Positions 34,116 through 46,608 of a stretch of 64,000 bases of DNA are shown here, one piece after another. Made by a program: the position numbers and the translations under genes. The number at the start of each line of letters is the position of its first letter. Position 1 is the stretch's first letter. The stretch is from Pseudoscleropodium purum (lineage: Eukaryota; Streptophyta; Bryopsida; Hypnales; Brachytheciaceae). The notes beneath the pieces are model-generated. The model had not been told where the DNA came from. It did no database searches and was given only the letters and a program-made list of their open reading frames with translations. The stretch is from contig OZ017802.1 in assembly GCA_963969395.1 (NCBI GenBank), positions 1,428,501 through 1,492,500 of the forward strand, in the 5' to 3' direction.

Positions 34116-36161
34116 GAAAACACTCCAAGTAACTTAACATAAATCCTCCAAGGCCAAGCTACGGCAATGTGCTTTGTTTTTGAATACTAACAAGGGGCAG
34201 ATGATGCTCTCAATACCACTGGTCTGAACTGATAATCAAACTACTATACCAATAATCAAAGTACTATATCGATTCTATTACTATTGTATTGATAATCAAC
34301 TGGGCCGACACCGAACAACATTGAATAGAGACCATGATGACATCACCGAGCAAGATTGAAGTAGTACTTAACAAGACGTGCAAAAGTTTCTACAAGGACT
34401 GAGAGACAGAAGCCTTACCTCAGTTGCGTCATTTTGCGACACGTCTAGCTTCGTTTTCGCAATAAGAGTGCGGTAGTCAGACATAAGCCTCCGTAACGAC
34501 TCTAGCAAAGAAACCCAATAAGTCGTCACCTGCTTCAACGACTTCAAACCTTTGGTCTCCATCACTTCAGCTAGTTTTTGGTACTCACTGAGGCGCTTGG
34601 GACTCTTTGAGAAGTAAGAGTGCACTTTTTGGATCACTTACTTTACTATTGCAAATATGGGTAAGGCAAACAAGGACTTGGCAGCTAGATTACATCTACG
34701 TACCATGTAATGCACACCCATGCAAAATAGAGCTCACTTACTAAAGATTTGGGTTAACACTCTAGTATGGATACTTTGAAACATGTTTACTCCGTCAGTG
34801 CCAAAACAAAGTAGTTTCCTAGAAATTTGCTCAGAAGTGAGATTACTAGCAATCTATAAAGCTTTCATAATAAACATAGTAAGGCTATTAGCATTAGCTC
34901 CCTCCACCAAATGTTGTAGTGAGATTAGGAATGGGATCCTAGTGTAATCTTCTACAAAGTAAGTGTAAATGCACAACTAGCTTTCATTATCAACTGTTGT
35001 CACCTCATTACAAGTGAGAGTGATAAATTGAGCAATTTTTAGCTTCTTCTTCATGGCTTTTGTTACTAGGAAGTACAAGGAATCAACCATCTTCCACCCA
35101 AAGCTATTTGATCAATGCATTTTGGGAAGATTGGGAACATGAAGAAAGGCATACAATACCTACCTCTCCTCATATTCCATCATAGGTCTATCAACAGACA
35201 AGATTTGGTATATAGTAGAAAATTGCACCAACTTCCCTAAGTGGGAGATTGAAGTGTTTGTATTTAGCTATTGAAGAACTGAAACTGGTTGTCTGGCTAC
35301 AAATAGTCTCAAATTGATTTGATGACGACTTTTCTTGGAAAAATACCACTCACTTGCTTTAACTTTGTATTGCATATCAAAAGCTACCTTCTTCCTACCC
35401 TTGTGATTCATCAATGTATTCCATTTTGGACCTAAAATTTTTGGCATATTTTCAAAAGTAGAACAAACCATGTAGTTAACAAAGTGAATGGTTCCTATAG
35501 GGTCTCTAACTAGTTCAGCCCAAATTAGTTTGTTAGCCCACTCATTTTGAAATTGATAAGTGCAATCATAGCTTGTTTTTTGCTTCTTGGGGGTAGGAAC
35601 CTCTTCCAAATCATCATCAGAGTTGCTACCTTTTTCCCCATCCAAAATTTGCACTATGTCTTTTCTTAGTTAGAGGTGCTATTCATGATCAACTGCTGCA
35701 AAGTCCATTAGCATAGTATTGGAACTTCCAATGTGTGATTGACTTGAATTCTGGCTTTCTAAGATCACTGTGTCTACAGACACATTGTGTGATTGAACGT
35801 TTGTAGATGCGCTTTGAGAGCTGCCGTGATCCAAAGGCTATGGATTGTCTAGATTTTGTGAGCTTGTGAAAAAATGAGCAATGGATGTCTTCTATTGTGC
35901 ATGTTGCCGTGCTAGATTGTCTACCAAACACATTGCCTTACCTTAGATCTCATGGGGGTGATCAACAATTTCTTTCTAAGCCTTCTGTAAGGCCCGTATA
36001 GCTACATGCCTTCGCTCCATAGCATTAGGATTAGGATTTTGGATCTCTCTTTCAAAACTAATTGGCACCTCAATCGGCACGGACTGCTTCCGCATGTCAG
36101 AATCCTCACCCTCCAAACTCAAATCGACCAAGGGTGGACAATCGGAGTCGTAAGCCATCAC

Positions 36162-37600
36162 TAAACTTGCTAAACCTTGATGTCTTTGATCTCTTCAACA
36201 TCAACCCCTAAGCAAACTAGAGATTCCTGAACTGCAAAGCCCAGACCTCGAAGCTAGGCACCCTAAACTTAAACCAACCCTCTCCAAATCAAACACCCTA
36301 AATTGACTCCGACCCTCTCCAAACTGGCATCCTAAACTCTCTCCAACCCTCTCCAAACTATCCTTGCTCTAAGTACTTACACCGACATCCTGCATTCAAC
36401 GAACTTCATCATGAAGCCCCTTTTTGAACCCCTAAATTCTACATTAGCACAGCTTGTAAAAGATCAAATACGACGATGCCAAGTAAAATCTCCTCCCTCC
36501 GAGCTACCACTCCCTCCACCTATTGTAAGCCCAAAACCTGTAGCATCGTTGGCAATCACATCAAAACCATGGTGCTACCTAACAAACAATGATGGAGACT
36601 TGGACAACCATCGTTAGTGACGAATTATTGAACCATGACATTATACGTAGGACCCACATCCAAAAGCAAAACTCACACCCTGACGATATTGCAACTACAG
36701 TATACTTCAATTTCGAAGTCATTGAACTCATTGCACTAGAAATCGAATGGAAGCATAGTTGCTAGAAGCTACCGGAAGCCCTGAACCCTCAATAGCTGAC
36801 GTTGTGAAGCAAGGTTGTCTACATCGACAGACCACAACAAATGAAGAGGAATAGGTTGTGAAGCCATGGACCCTACACCTCACAATGTAGTAGACATTTT
36901 GTAGACTCTCCATCACAGAAGATTAGGTACGCACTTGGCATTGCCGCTGAAACTCCACCTGCTTGAAGTGTAGATCCGCAAAATCCAAAATTGAAGTAAG
37001 GTTCCTCAAATTTGCACTAGTGATTTTTGGAAATGAAGTGGGAAGGATGTGGTGATTTTAAACATTACGAGCTTATTCAATTGGCAATGAATTCTACATC
37101 ACTAGCACACCAACTAGCAACACATCCAAGGTTGATGGAGATTTCCAGGTATAGTGGAGCAAGGGAAGGGAGGAAGTTGGTGATTGCGGTTTGAAATCTC
37201 ACGCTCAGGCCACATTCGAGCGGGCGTTACCTCGGGCAAGACTTAGAGCTTTCAAGCCTTGTCCAACGGATGAAGGTCTGCTTTGTGGCCCCCTTTTTTT
37301 ATTTAAATTTTTTTCTATAGGTTGTTTTTTCCAATTATTCGTTAGTGGTGCTTTATGGCACCATATCGCTAGAAAAAACAGGGCTGGTGGGTACTCCACA
37401 AATTGTCAATTGCTACTGTGCCTAATTATTATTGTTGGACTATTTCAAAAAAATTTATTAGTAAGTGAAATTAGTTTCTGACACACCAAAGAATGCCACA
37501 TTTTAATATTCTATATAAAAGTTATGAAGGAATAAAGTTTGCTTCTAAAAGTATTTCTTCCACTTAGATATAAATTTTGGAGATATACACAAAGTCAAGA
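36162..37600. other. Upstream part of the hAT element or its flank, no gene seen
   Basis: Contains ACCCTCTCCAAA-type repeats (36290-36370), which read as CTCCAACCCTCTCC-like tandem words. A CAGGGCTGGTGG motif at about 37379 could be a hAT-type end, but no matching inverse was found near the other side. Confidence 0.35.
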
Positions 37601-38090
37601 TGGCAATTTAGAATCAATGGTGCATTTTTGGGTGCCTACCATAGTTTTTGATTTTAAATGTTTTTAAGTTTAAAAAACAAAACACAGCTCGTTTTTATGT
37701 CATTTGAATTTTTTTTCAAATTTGTTAAAATTGTAATTTTTGTAATACTTTGAAGTTAACAAAGACCTTGAAAGCTCAAAAATACATCACCGTTGAACTT
37801 TTTCTATCAAATTTCTCTTGGTGTTAGCTCAAAGAGTACATCAATTACATCATGATGGTTGTCACTATTCTTTCTGTTTTTAAACTATTTTAAGCATTTT
37901 TGTAGTTACTACCATTGTTACTTTTTGAATATTTTTCGGAATGATGTGAAACAAAGTTTTACGCATAGATCACAACAATGATTAGCATCCATTCTAAAAA
38001 ATTCATACAAATATTCCAAATTATAAAGTCAATAGAGCTTGCTTGAATTTGTAAAAAACAGAGTGTGTTCTTTGGTCCTTTAGGAGTTAA
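37601..38090 (+). mobile_element. Family D-like piggyBac-like fragment, D4
   Basis: The right end GGTCCTTTAGGAG-TTAA (TTAA at 38087-38090) equals the right end of D1 (GGTCCTTTAGGAG at 55.3 kb). The interior similarity is weak and the left end was not found. Confidence 0.45.
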
Positions 38091-38105
38091 ATTACTGCTG
38101 TAATG

Positions 38106-38107
<2 letters not shown>

Positions 38108-38153
<46 letters not shown>
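38108..38153. repeat. TA microsatellite
   Basis: A TA run of about 22 units, 18 bp to the right of D4. Confidence 0.95.
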
Positions 38154-38156
<3 letters not shown>

Positions 38157-38974
38157 GCAATAGTATCATAATACATAATTTAGATATAGAAATAATAACA
38201 CATGGTAAAAAGAAATCTTTTGTGTTGTTTAGGGATAAACTCCACAAATGGAAGTTGAAGTTGTCCACTTGTCCACAATAGACATACTAGGACGTAAAAT
38301 GCTTAACTAGTGTAGATATGGACAGAGTTAGGAAGAGAGTCCGTATTGGATATGTCTACCTTAACAAACCTTGTAAATTAGATTGGGTTATATTTTTGTG
38401 TATTGTTAGGTTCCTTATTTAAGAAAAATTAAAACTAAAAATCATTGGCAGATTTTTGTATAGATCAATTTTATCATGAACATCACATAACAAAGTAAAA
38501 AGCACCCTCTAGACCAAATGTACCTTAAAGTGTCTTTGGTCCATTTTAGACCATTTGAAATTCTAACTTTTGACTAATTTATAATTATAACTTTATTTTT
38601 TTTCCCATTGGAAGTGCATTCAAAAGTACTTTGCACTAGTACAAGGAAACTCAAATACAAACATTGGACAATGAAAACAAACCACTTCAAAGTTAGCAAA
38701 AAGACAAAAATTATAGAGAAGTTGGCAAATCACGGTTACCAATGCACATTTCAGTCCAAATTGCACACAATCATACAGAAGAGCAAATTCAGTTCCTGGA
38801 CACTTATATTTTACCTGTCTTAGGCTCCTGGAAACACACTTCAAGGATTTTAACAATCTGATGGAGAAACTAGAAAATTTGCTAGCAAATGGGATTAGAA
38901 GTCATTAAGTTAGTTTAGCGTGTGCGAGGGTTATGTAGCCATTAACAAAGGTTAAGTTAACTTAACTTAATTGG

Positions 38975-39067
38975 AAATGGTCTGAAGGTAGTGGTTGACA
39001 GGTTAAGTATTTTACCCCTTTGCAATGGAACTCGTTTCATTTGTTTAAAAAAAAAATGGTCTGAAGG
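38975..39067 (+). mobile_element. Very short 5'-truncated retroposon
   Basis: The 14-bp duplication AAATGGTCTGAAGG (38975-38988 and 39054-39067) flanks a 65-bp insert. The insert ends GCAATGGAACTCGTTTCATT, TGTTT, poly(A). The same 3' consensus appears at 25.7 kb and 39.15 kb. Confidence 0.85.
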
Positions 39068-39137
39068 ATCTAATTTATGATAAGCTTATATGTTCAATTG
39101 CAGTCATGGTCTCATGGATGAACAATTAGAGTGCACT

Positions 39138-39193
39138 TGAGGCAGCTGCATTTCATTCGTTTAAAAACAAAAAACAAAAACAAGTGAGGCAGC
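39138..39193 (+). mobile_element. Minimal retroposon tail, about 38 bp
   Basis: TGAGGCAGC (39138-39146 and 39185-39193) flanks TGCATTTCATTCGTTTAAAA followed by an A-rich CAAAAACA-type tail. It is only the extreme 3' end of the family seen at 38989 and 25738. Confidence 0.65.
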
Positions 39194-39335
39194 AGCATTC
39201 AAAATGGTCAGACTGAAAATGTAACTTATTAAGCTTAAGTAAAGTATTGGACTATCTTTTGACTCTTTTTTTGGGCAACCTCATTAATAAGTATTAGGTG
39301 GTTAGAGTACAACCAAACTTCAAAACTTACTTATT

Positions 39336-40113
39336 AGGGTAGCCGGCCCATTTCCAACCACTTAAGAATTATGCTTATGGTAGAATCATCCATAGTTGAT
39401 CACTTTAGCAATTTCACATATGTTTTGGAGCAGTACAAGGCAATGTTAATTTTCTACCATGTAGGAAGATAGAAATCACAGGGATTACAATTTCTTTCTG
39501 TAATTTTATGTTTTGAATTGAAATTATTACAAAGTTTTGAAGCTGATAAATGGTCCAAATCCACATCTAATATGTAGAGTCTTCCAATTTTGATCATTCA
39601 AGATTATTGTCCCGCTCACTACTTTGGACATGTGTTTATAACTTGATTAGTCTCAACTTTGAAAAGGAAAAAAAATACATTCTAGATTTTGGTTGAAAAT
39701 TCATTCTAACCTTGGTTGGAAATAGTTGCACCAAACAAGTTAGGCATGGCTCCCTCATTGGAAATGGATAGTCTACCATATTTAGAGCGCAATTGTTTTT
39801 TAATACAAATTTTTTTTTCAAGTATAAAAATAGAGTTTGGAAGGACTACATATTTTTTTAGAATTTTAGTATACAAAATGTAATCATTGTAAGTTTTTTA
39901 GTAGAAGATTCTCTTTGAATTATAATGGTAATATAGACCTTTCTATTTGTAACCATAGACTAATTGCAAAATTGACCAAGGGTTGGTTATAATATTGAGA
40001 TTCTTGCAACCAATTATAATATGCCACAACTACTCCTAGAACTATATAACAACTTCACGGAAAGAGAACAACCTATGGATAGGAAAATGGGAGGTGATTA
40101 GAAATGGATCAAC
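39336..40113 (-). mobile_element. Family K element, copy K3
   Basis: Left end GCCGGCCCATTTCCAACCAC, right end (inverted) GATCCATTTCTAATCACCTC. An inner block inverted relative to K1 (ATAGGTTGTTCTCTTTCCGT, then GAAGTTGT and AGTAGTTGTGG) identifies the family. At about 780 bp it is longer than its siblings and may carry an insertion. Confidence 0.55.
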
Positions 40114-41144
40114 TCTTATTATCTTAGTCATTCAATTTACACATATGAACTTAGCAATTTATTGTATTTTATATTCTTAGAAAGTATATAGTTGTTCAAT
40201 CTATAAAGGATGAACCTATGAACACAAATTCAAGCTTTATAATCTTTTCACTTTGTTTGTTGCCATTTTGCAACTACATATGAATAAAAAAATTGTACAT
40301 TCAAAATGAAATCCCATGTTTTCTTTGAGTTCTAAAAATTCCCATTTGGGGGCTAAAATTTGAAATTATTGTGAATATTTTTTTTTTAAAAGTGAAGAAA
40401 ATTCATATCAAATACCAAACATGCTTTAAAAATCTGAAATTTTCAGCATGGGGGTATTTTTCAATTTAGAACATTTATGGTTTAAAAATAAATTACATTG
40501 TAATCCTAAACTAAAAAAATCAACAAATCATGGTTATAGGCCCAAAGTTCAAATTGCAATAAAACATTGAATTTTAAGAAATTTTCTAATTTTCTAATTT
40601 GAGTAGGAACTAATCTTGATAATTCATTTTATTAGTTAGATTCAAATTCAAAAAATACCACTTTATGATTAAAATTTGCATTAAGAGTAAAGAGTAAGAA
40701 TTGGCCAAAATACACTATGAGGATGATCAATGGATTTATCATCATCTTGGTTTATGAAAAGTCAATACATGCTTTCTAGCAAGCAAGCCTATGAACTTTT
40801 GAGTGTTAAAAAAACTGAAATTTATAGAATGAAGGACTTGTGACTGTGGATAGAATTATTTTAAAGTTAAAAAGGTAAAAGTACATTTTTTTGATTTGGA
40901 GCAATGTGGTTACACAATCTAAATTTTGTTATAAACTTCTAGGATATGATAGGCATGGCATTTGAATCTTGTGTTGCCACATCCAACATTGACAATTCCA
41001 ATGCCACCATAGTTGGTTGGCTCTTCATTGTATGTTTAGGAAGAGCATTAAAAATCTTTTCATTATCTATTAATGCCATAATTTGGCATATTGTGTCACA
41101 ACAAGCTTTGATTGTAGTGCATAGTATACAAATGCCAACAATCA
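40114..41144. other. AT-rich, no gene seen
   Basis: Nothing recognisable. Confidence 0.4.
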
Positions 41145-42036
41145 TTAACCCCTAAAGGATAGAGGGTGTTTTTAGCTAGACTCAAAACTGCTTTAAAATA
41201 CTTAAATCTAAAGCACAACAAAAATCTTCATTTATATTTATTTATTAACAAATCCTATTGAAAGTTCCTTTAGAGATTAACTTGTTAGAGTACACCTTCA
41301 TAAAATTTCTAAATAAAAAACCTTATCAATTGCAAAACCAAGTCACTTGAATTTCAAAAAGGAATATTTTCAAATCTTCTCAAATGGTTTAATTTCATCT
41401 TTCAAACTTTTTACACAAAAATGTGTAGATTCTATAACTATTATTCTCCATAATGTGTTGAGAAAAGAAGTTGGAAATACACAAAAAAAAATTAAAAAAA
41501 AAAAAGGTTTCATATTCATGCTTGAAAAAACAATAAGTAGAAAGAAATAGTATATGATTTAAAATACTGAATTGTTAAGAATTTAATTATAGGATTGAAA
41601 AATGCCAATTCCTATGGTTATGATAAACAATCTACACCAAATGCTTTTATTTTTTTCAAAAATATTGAAAATTGAATAAAATAAAGGATTTCAAAGTTTA
41701 TTCTAGGGTAGAGGTTTAATAATTACCCACAAACTAAAACTCCTTATAACTTTAATCTCATTAATAAAAATGGAATGAATCAAAGCTTTCTACATATACA
41801 TAAATCTAGAGAACCAAGTTCAAATTTTTATTTCTTAAAAAATTGATTTCATTTAAGTTGCCCAAGTTGCCTATAGAGCATTCAAAATTATATATCATGC
41901 AATAACTTTTTAACCATGTAGTCAAAAGTTATGGAATTTTTTGCCCCTTAAAGCTACTCTTCAAGCACATTTTGTGTGAGTTTCCCAAAATAATTATGTT
42001 TCCTTCAAAAATGCAGTTTGGACATTTAGGGATTAA
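41145..42036 (-). mobile_element. Family B piggyBac-like MITE, copy B3 (inverted)
   Basis: TTAA-CCCCTAAAGGAT (TTAA 41145-41148) and CATTTAGGGA-TTAA (42033-42036) mark both ends. Between about 41576 and 41850 it is the reverse complement of B1: AATTTAATTAT, GATTGAAAAATG, AAACAATCTACACC, TTTCAAAGT and GAATGAATCAAAGC-like blocks. Confidence 0.85.
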
Positions 42037-45000
42037 TTTTTTGATTCATTTATTACAATTGAAATCAAATTTTCAATTGAATGATTTGGCAATCAAATAG
42101 TATTGGGTATCACCAGTTGAGGTAGTGCAATCAAGTATAACATCTCTCATTAGTTGTTGCTTCAAAGTTCCTCTTGATTTGCTCTCCATTATGGTTTGGA
42201 GCCATTCATGGCCAAATCTCCTTTACCAGTGAAATTCATAAATAATGTCATTTCAACCAATGTCAATCTCAACCTTTTCCATAGTAGGGTTCAAATCTAT
42301 GTATAAGTAAAGATTCATTGGTTAGGTGAGTGAAGAACAATACGGTATTTTGTTCTATGTCAACTATTCTTTGGTGCTCTAGAGTGCAATTGACTTTGAT
42401 TGTATTTTATGTTGCTTTCTTGTATTTTGAGTAAAGTTTGATTATTATTAGTTACATTATCACTATTTAGTAGTTAGTTAGAACCAAACTAGGGAATGCA
42501 CATTTAGTGAATTAGAAGAAACGCTAAACTAAGCCATTTTTTTTTTTCAAATTGAATCCTACAACTTCATTGATATTTAATTCAATTAGTTAATTGTTCT
42601 TTTAGAACTTGACTTAATACTCTAGGATTAACCTACTACTAATAAATCTCAATTATCTAGATTTTGTTACTTCCTCTTAAATGAGTAGTTAACATCTACA
42701 ACATTCAATCAAATTTTATATTAGAACTTATAAAAAATCATATAGAATTCAATTCAAACTGTAGAAATCAAAAGTACAAGACAACTAACTATTGCAACTA
42801 CGCACATCAAATGATGTGGTTAAATGAAGGTGGTTCATTCCAAACCACTCTTTCTTTAACAATATAAGATATGTTTTGCAAAGTAGTTTGACATGATAGG
42901 TTTGGAGTCAATGAAGTATGGATGGATGATAATAAATGCAAATTGGTCTTAAAGGTATTTCTTGGCAAATACAAATGGATCCACAAGCCATCATATCCCA
43001 TTGCATTCTACACTTAAACTTTAGACAATGGAAAAGACACCATGGATAATAGAAAGTTCTTGGAAACTTCAACAACAACGAGGTCATCTTTAAGCCATTA
43101 GTTCACCTTTTTATGATGCATCCAATCTTTTCGAACTAAAAACTACCATTCAACAAAATTTCAAACCATCAATAATTGAGAGAAATTAAGTTTTAACATT
43201 CAACGTTACGCAATGCTTCATAACCTCAAAAAAAAAATACCAACCTCAAAAAATCCATAACCTCAATGTGTGAATTAAAGACCTCTTTTTTCTATGTTGT
43301 CAACTAATGCAATTATGGAGATGTTAAGGATGAGCTCCTTTATGTTGTCTTCATTGTCTCCATCTATAACAATGACATCAATGTTGTGCAAAATGACTTC
43401 TTAGTAAACTATGTCAACTCAATCTTCCACTTCAATCATGTTGCATTTCAAAGCCTTGATCTATAGTACATGATATTGAAAACAATACATCTACCTTCAC
43501 CTTCTATTGACTTCTCTCTTTCTTCTACTTCTTTTGTGGCAGCCAACGCTCAAATTTCAATTTTCCTTGATTTCTATCCTCTTGTCCACATTTGTCCTTT
43601 TCACAATGGCCATCTTCTTTTCCAAATGATCCAAACCTACAAATTCTTCATTATGCAAGTCTATTGCTACATGGCCCTTGAAAAACTTCTTCAACTAGCT
43701 TTTAATGGATGAATGAAGTTAATTGAGTAGTACAAATACCACCTTCCACTAATGAAGTGAGTAGTAATTCACATGTAAAGCTAAGTAGGAGTGCACATGT
43801 GCACAATTTGTCATACTCTAGTCAAGCCATATTGCTAAGAACAAAGGAAGTTGCTCTCAAAGAATTACATTATTGGCAAGAGTTCATGTGTAAAGCAATG
43901 TAAAGAGAAGGAATCAGTAAATATTAAAGTACCAAGGTATGATAATAAACCAACTTGTCTAAATTTTTTGAGAAAGAATATCATATTGAAAAAGAATTTA
44001 AAAAATGACTTGCTTGGAGTTGTCATAGTTCACAAAGGAATCCAAAATCTTGAAATTCCTAGCTCTTTTGAATGTTGGCTAAATTTCTAATTCCAAATAT
44101 CTCTTTCCCATTCCTCTACATATTGGCAAAAGTTTCAGCTTGAAGTGGGGCATAAATATTCATTGTGATGTTGTTTTCCTTCACTACAACATAAAACTAC
44201 TTTACTACTAGATTTTCAATCTATACAACACATCCACAATTTTTTGTTAACATTTTCTAATATGTTTTGGATTGAATCCAAATATTTCATGGAATAACAA
44301 AGAAATAGCTTTGAGTTAGCAATAAAAACAAAAAAATAGGTATCCTTGGGTACAAAACACATTTATTGAAGAAAGGTCAGCATGCCTTTTGAAATGAACT
44401 TCAGTAAAAAATGCCTAATGTTTGGAGAAGGCATTGATGAGTTCTACCACTTGAAGAACTTAACTTTGTGGAAAAGAGTTATATTGCAAGTGGCAACAAG
44501 TTGAAGCTTTTCTAAGGTCATTTCTAAAACCTTGTTTAACCCCTAGTGCTTTTCAACTTGATCGAAAGCACCACAAGATTTTTAGTAGAACCACATTTTA
44601 CAAAATGAAATACCAATAAAGATTTATTACTAGTGAAAGATGCCTCTCTTCTTCAATAAAACCTAGTCAATATATAGGATTTGCCACCATGTAAGGGATT
44701 TGATCATTTTGACACACAATTTATTTTTATTTTTTTGGATTCTACCCTCATTGCATTTGCCATGCTACCATCATTTTTCTTCAGTCTATTGCTATGACCT
44801 TATAGTGCTTTCAAATAGCTATGTCTAATCCATTGCAATCTCTTCTAGCAAAAAAATGAACCAAAAAGTTATGAAAAGGAAATATAAAATGAGACTAACA
44901 TCATATCATTGTACTATCTATTAAGTAGAAGAAGCACACCAATAGAACACATGATTTTCATTTAAAAGATAAATGAGGTGTAGATGTCAATTGGCATTGA

Positions 45001-45232
45001 ATACCAAATTTTCGTTAGTGGCAATGATCTACATCATTTCACCTCTAAGGGCTTAACTATTTCATTAGAATTCTCTATACAAAGTAGGTTATACTTCTAA
45101 ATAGAATATAAAATATCTACCAAGTTTGCCTTCGTGTAGAAGTCCTCAATACATATATACACATCATAGCAAATACAATCAATTTAATCCATTGTACAAA
45201 ATGCATATATAAATAAAATAAAATACTAAATA

Positions 45233-45274
<42 letters not shown>

Positions 45275-46185
45275 CAAAATGGACATCCTATTAAAGTATT
45301 CACTTATCAATATTATATATTGTTTGCATGAAAATTTCAATCCTCCTTTTTATATTGAGAAAAATGTAATCTATTGCTACATGCCATGTCAATTCCAAAA
45401 AGTGCAATTTGAAGATGTGGTTCATTCAAGCAAGTCTTTGATGATTCTTATTATAGTCAAAGAACCTAAGATTCTTTAAGTACCTCAATTGTGATATTGA
45501 ATCCAAATGAACAATGAAGTCTTCATTTTCCTTTCTCCAAAGTGAGCCTCACTCTTCCATCTCTTCACTTGAGAGCTTCGATGTCTCTTTGGCTTCATTG
45601 GTCATTGAGCCATATAAAATAATTGTCCCATTATAGTAACTATGAAGAAACTCCTAACCATGTTTAGCAAGATCACATATGTAGGCCCTCGCTACATGCA
45701 TTACAACTAGCCTAAATAAAGGAATATGAGGATAGAATAGATGGTTAGGCTTTTTGCATAAACTTACTATTGTTTCCATTGAGTCCACCTTTTGAAGGCA
45801 TTACAAATTGTTTGAATTATCTTCATTTTCCATTTCCACCATTCTATGCCCCTTCTTTGCCTTCCCACCAATCTCAAGTTAAAGTATATTATACATGCCT
45901 AAATCGATTGAGACTCTTTCAAGTTGTAAAGATTTGTGGGTGATTCTTGAATCTACAAGGTTAAGGACTACACATTATTTTTGAAAGTAATTAATGATAT
46001 TTTCATGGATACAAAGACATTTTGAGCTTATAATAAAATACCAAACTTTATTGCACTCAAAGAATCCTTTGTGCTATAATATGTATAAATAGATAATCAT
46101 AGTCAACTATCAAAACATCAATTTACATCAAAAAAGACAAAAAAGAATAATGACATCCATAAAGTGCCCACTTAATATCTAACTA
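42037..46185. other. AT-rich, no gene seen
   Basis: Short ORFs only. TTAA-CCCCTAGTGCTTTTC at 44536 and CTCTAAGGGC-TTAA ending at 45056 could delimit another diverged piggyBac-like element, but the interior was not matched to any family. TA run at 45240-45271. Confidence 0.35.
45240..45271. repeat. TA microsatellite
   Basis: An uninterrupted TA run of about 16 units. Confidence 0.95.
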
Positions 46186-46189
46186 GCAT

Positions 46190-46400
46190 GTCCTATATTG
46201 TTGCCACAGTCAAAAGAAAAGAAAAAATAATTTTCTAATTTTTTAATTCATAAAAACTTCAAAATTCAATAACTTTCATGCCTTAAGTCGCAACACCACC
46301 AAACCAAGCCTATACATTCCTTACTGAGGGCTTTTTGACAATACCAAATACGCAAATGGGAGATGCACAGTCCAAGAGATCTCAATGTAACAAATAAAAC
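46190..46400 (-). repeat. Dispersed repeat family J, copy J2
   Basis: Reverse complement of J1: TTGTTGCCACA, TTTTCTAATTTTTTAATTCA, TTCAAAATTCAATAACTTTC and GAGATCTCAATGTAACAA in the expected order. Confidence 0.6.
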
Positions 46401-46438
46401 AAACAAACAACCTAATTCAATAGAATGATAATTAATTT

Positions 46439-46608
46439 AGGAAGGTTTGACTTCTTAAATTTATTTTCACAAATTTTTTGTTGAAAGACAAATTGAATTG
46501 GCATCTAATTCAAGTTGTTTCCGAATAGCTATTATTTTTAAAGTTCAATTGTAGTAGTCATTGAAAGTATCCACCTTTTGAAATGTACACTTTGTGAGCC
46601 CAAGCACT
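46439..46608 (+). repeat. Dispersed repeat family G, copy G3
   Basis: AATTGGCATCTAATTCAAGT and CCACCTTTTGAAATGTACAC match G1 and G2. Boundaries approximate. Confidence 0.5.

Noticed and set aside
37379..37390. CAGGGCTGGTGG as a hAT terminus
   Set aside because: No inverted partner was found on the other side of the hAT pseudogene and no 8-bp duplication could be read.
37205..37481. Overlapping ORFs near 37.2-37.5 kb
   Set aside because: They lie in a GC-richer flank of the hAT pseudogene and are open on both strands, without domain support.
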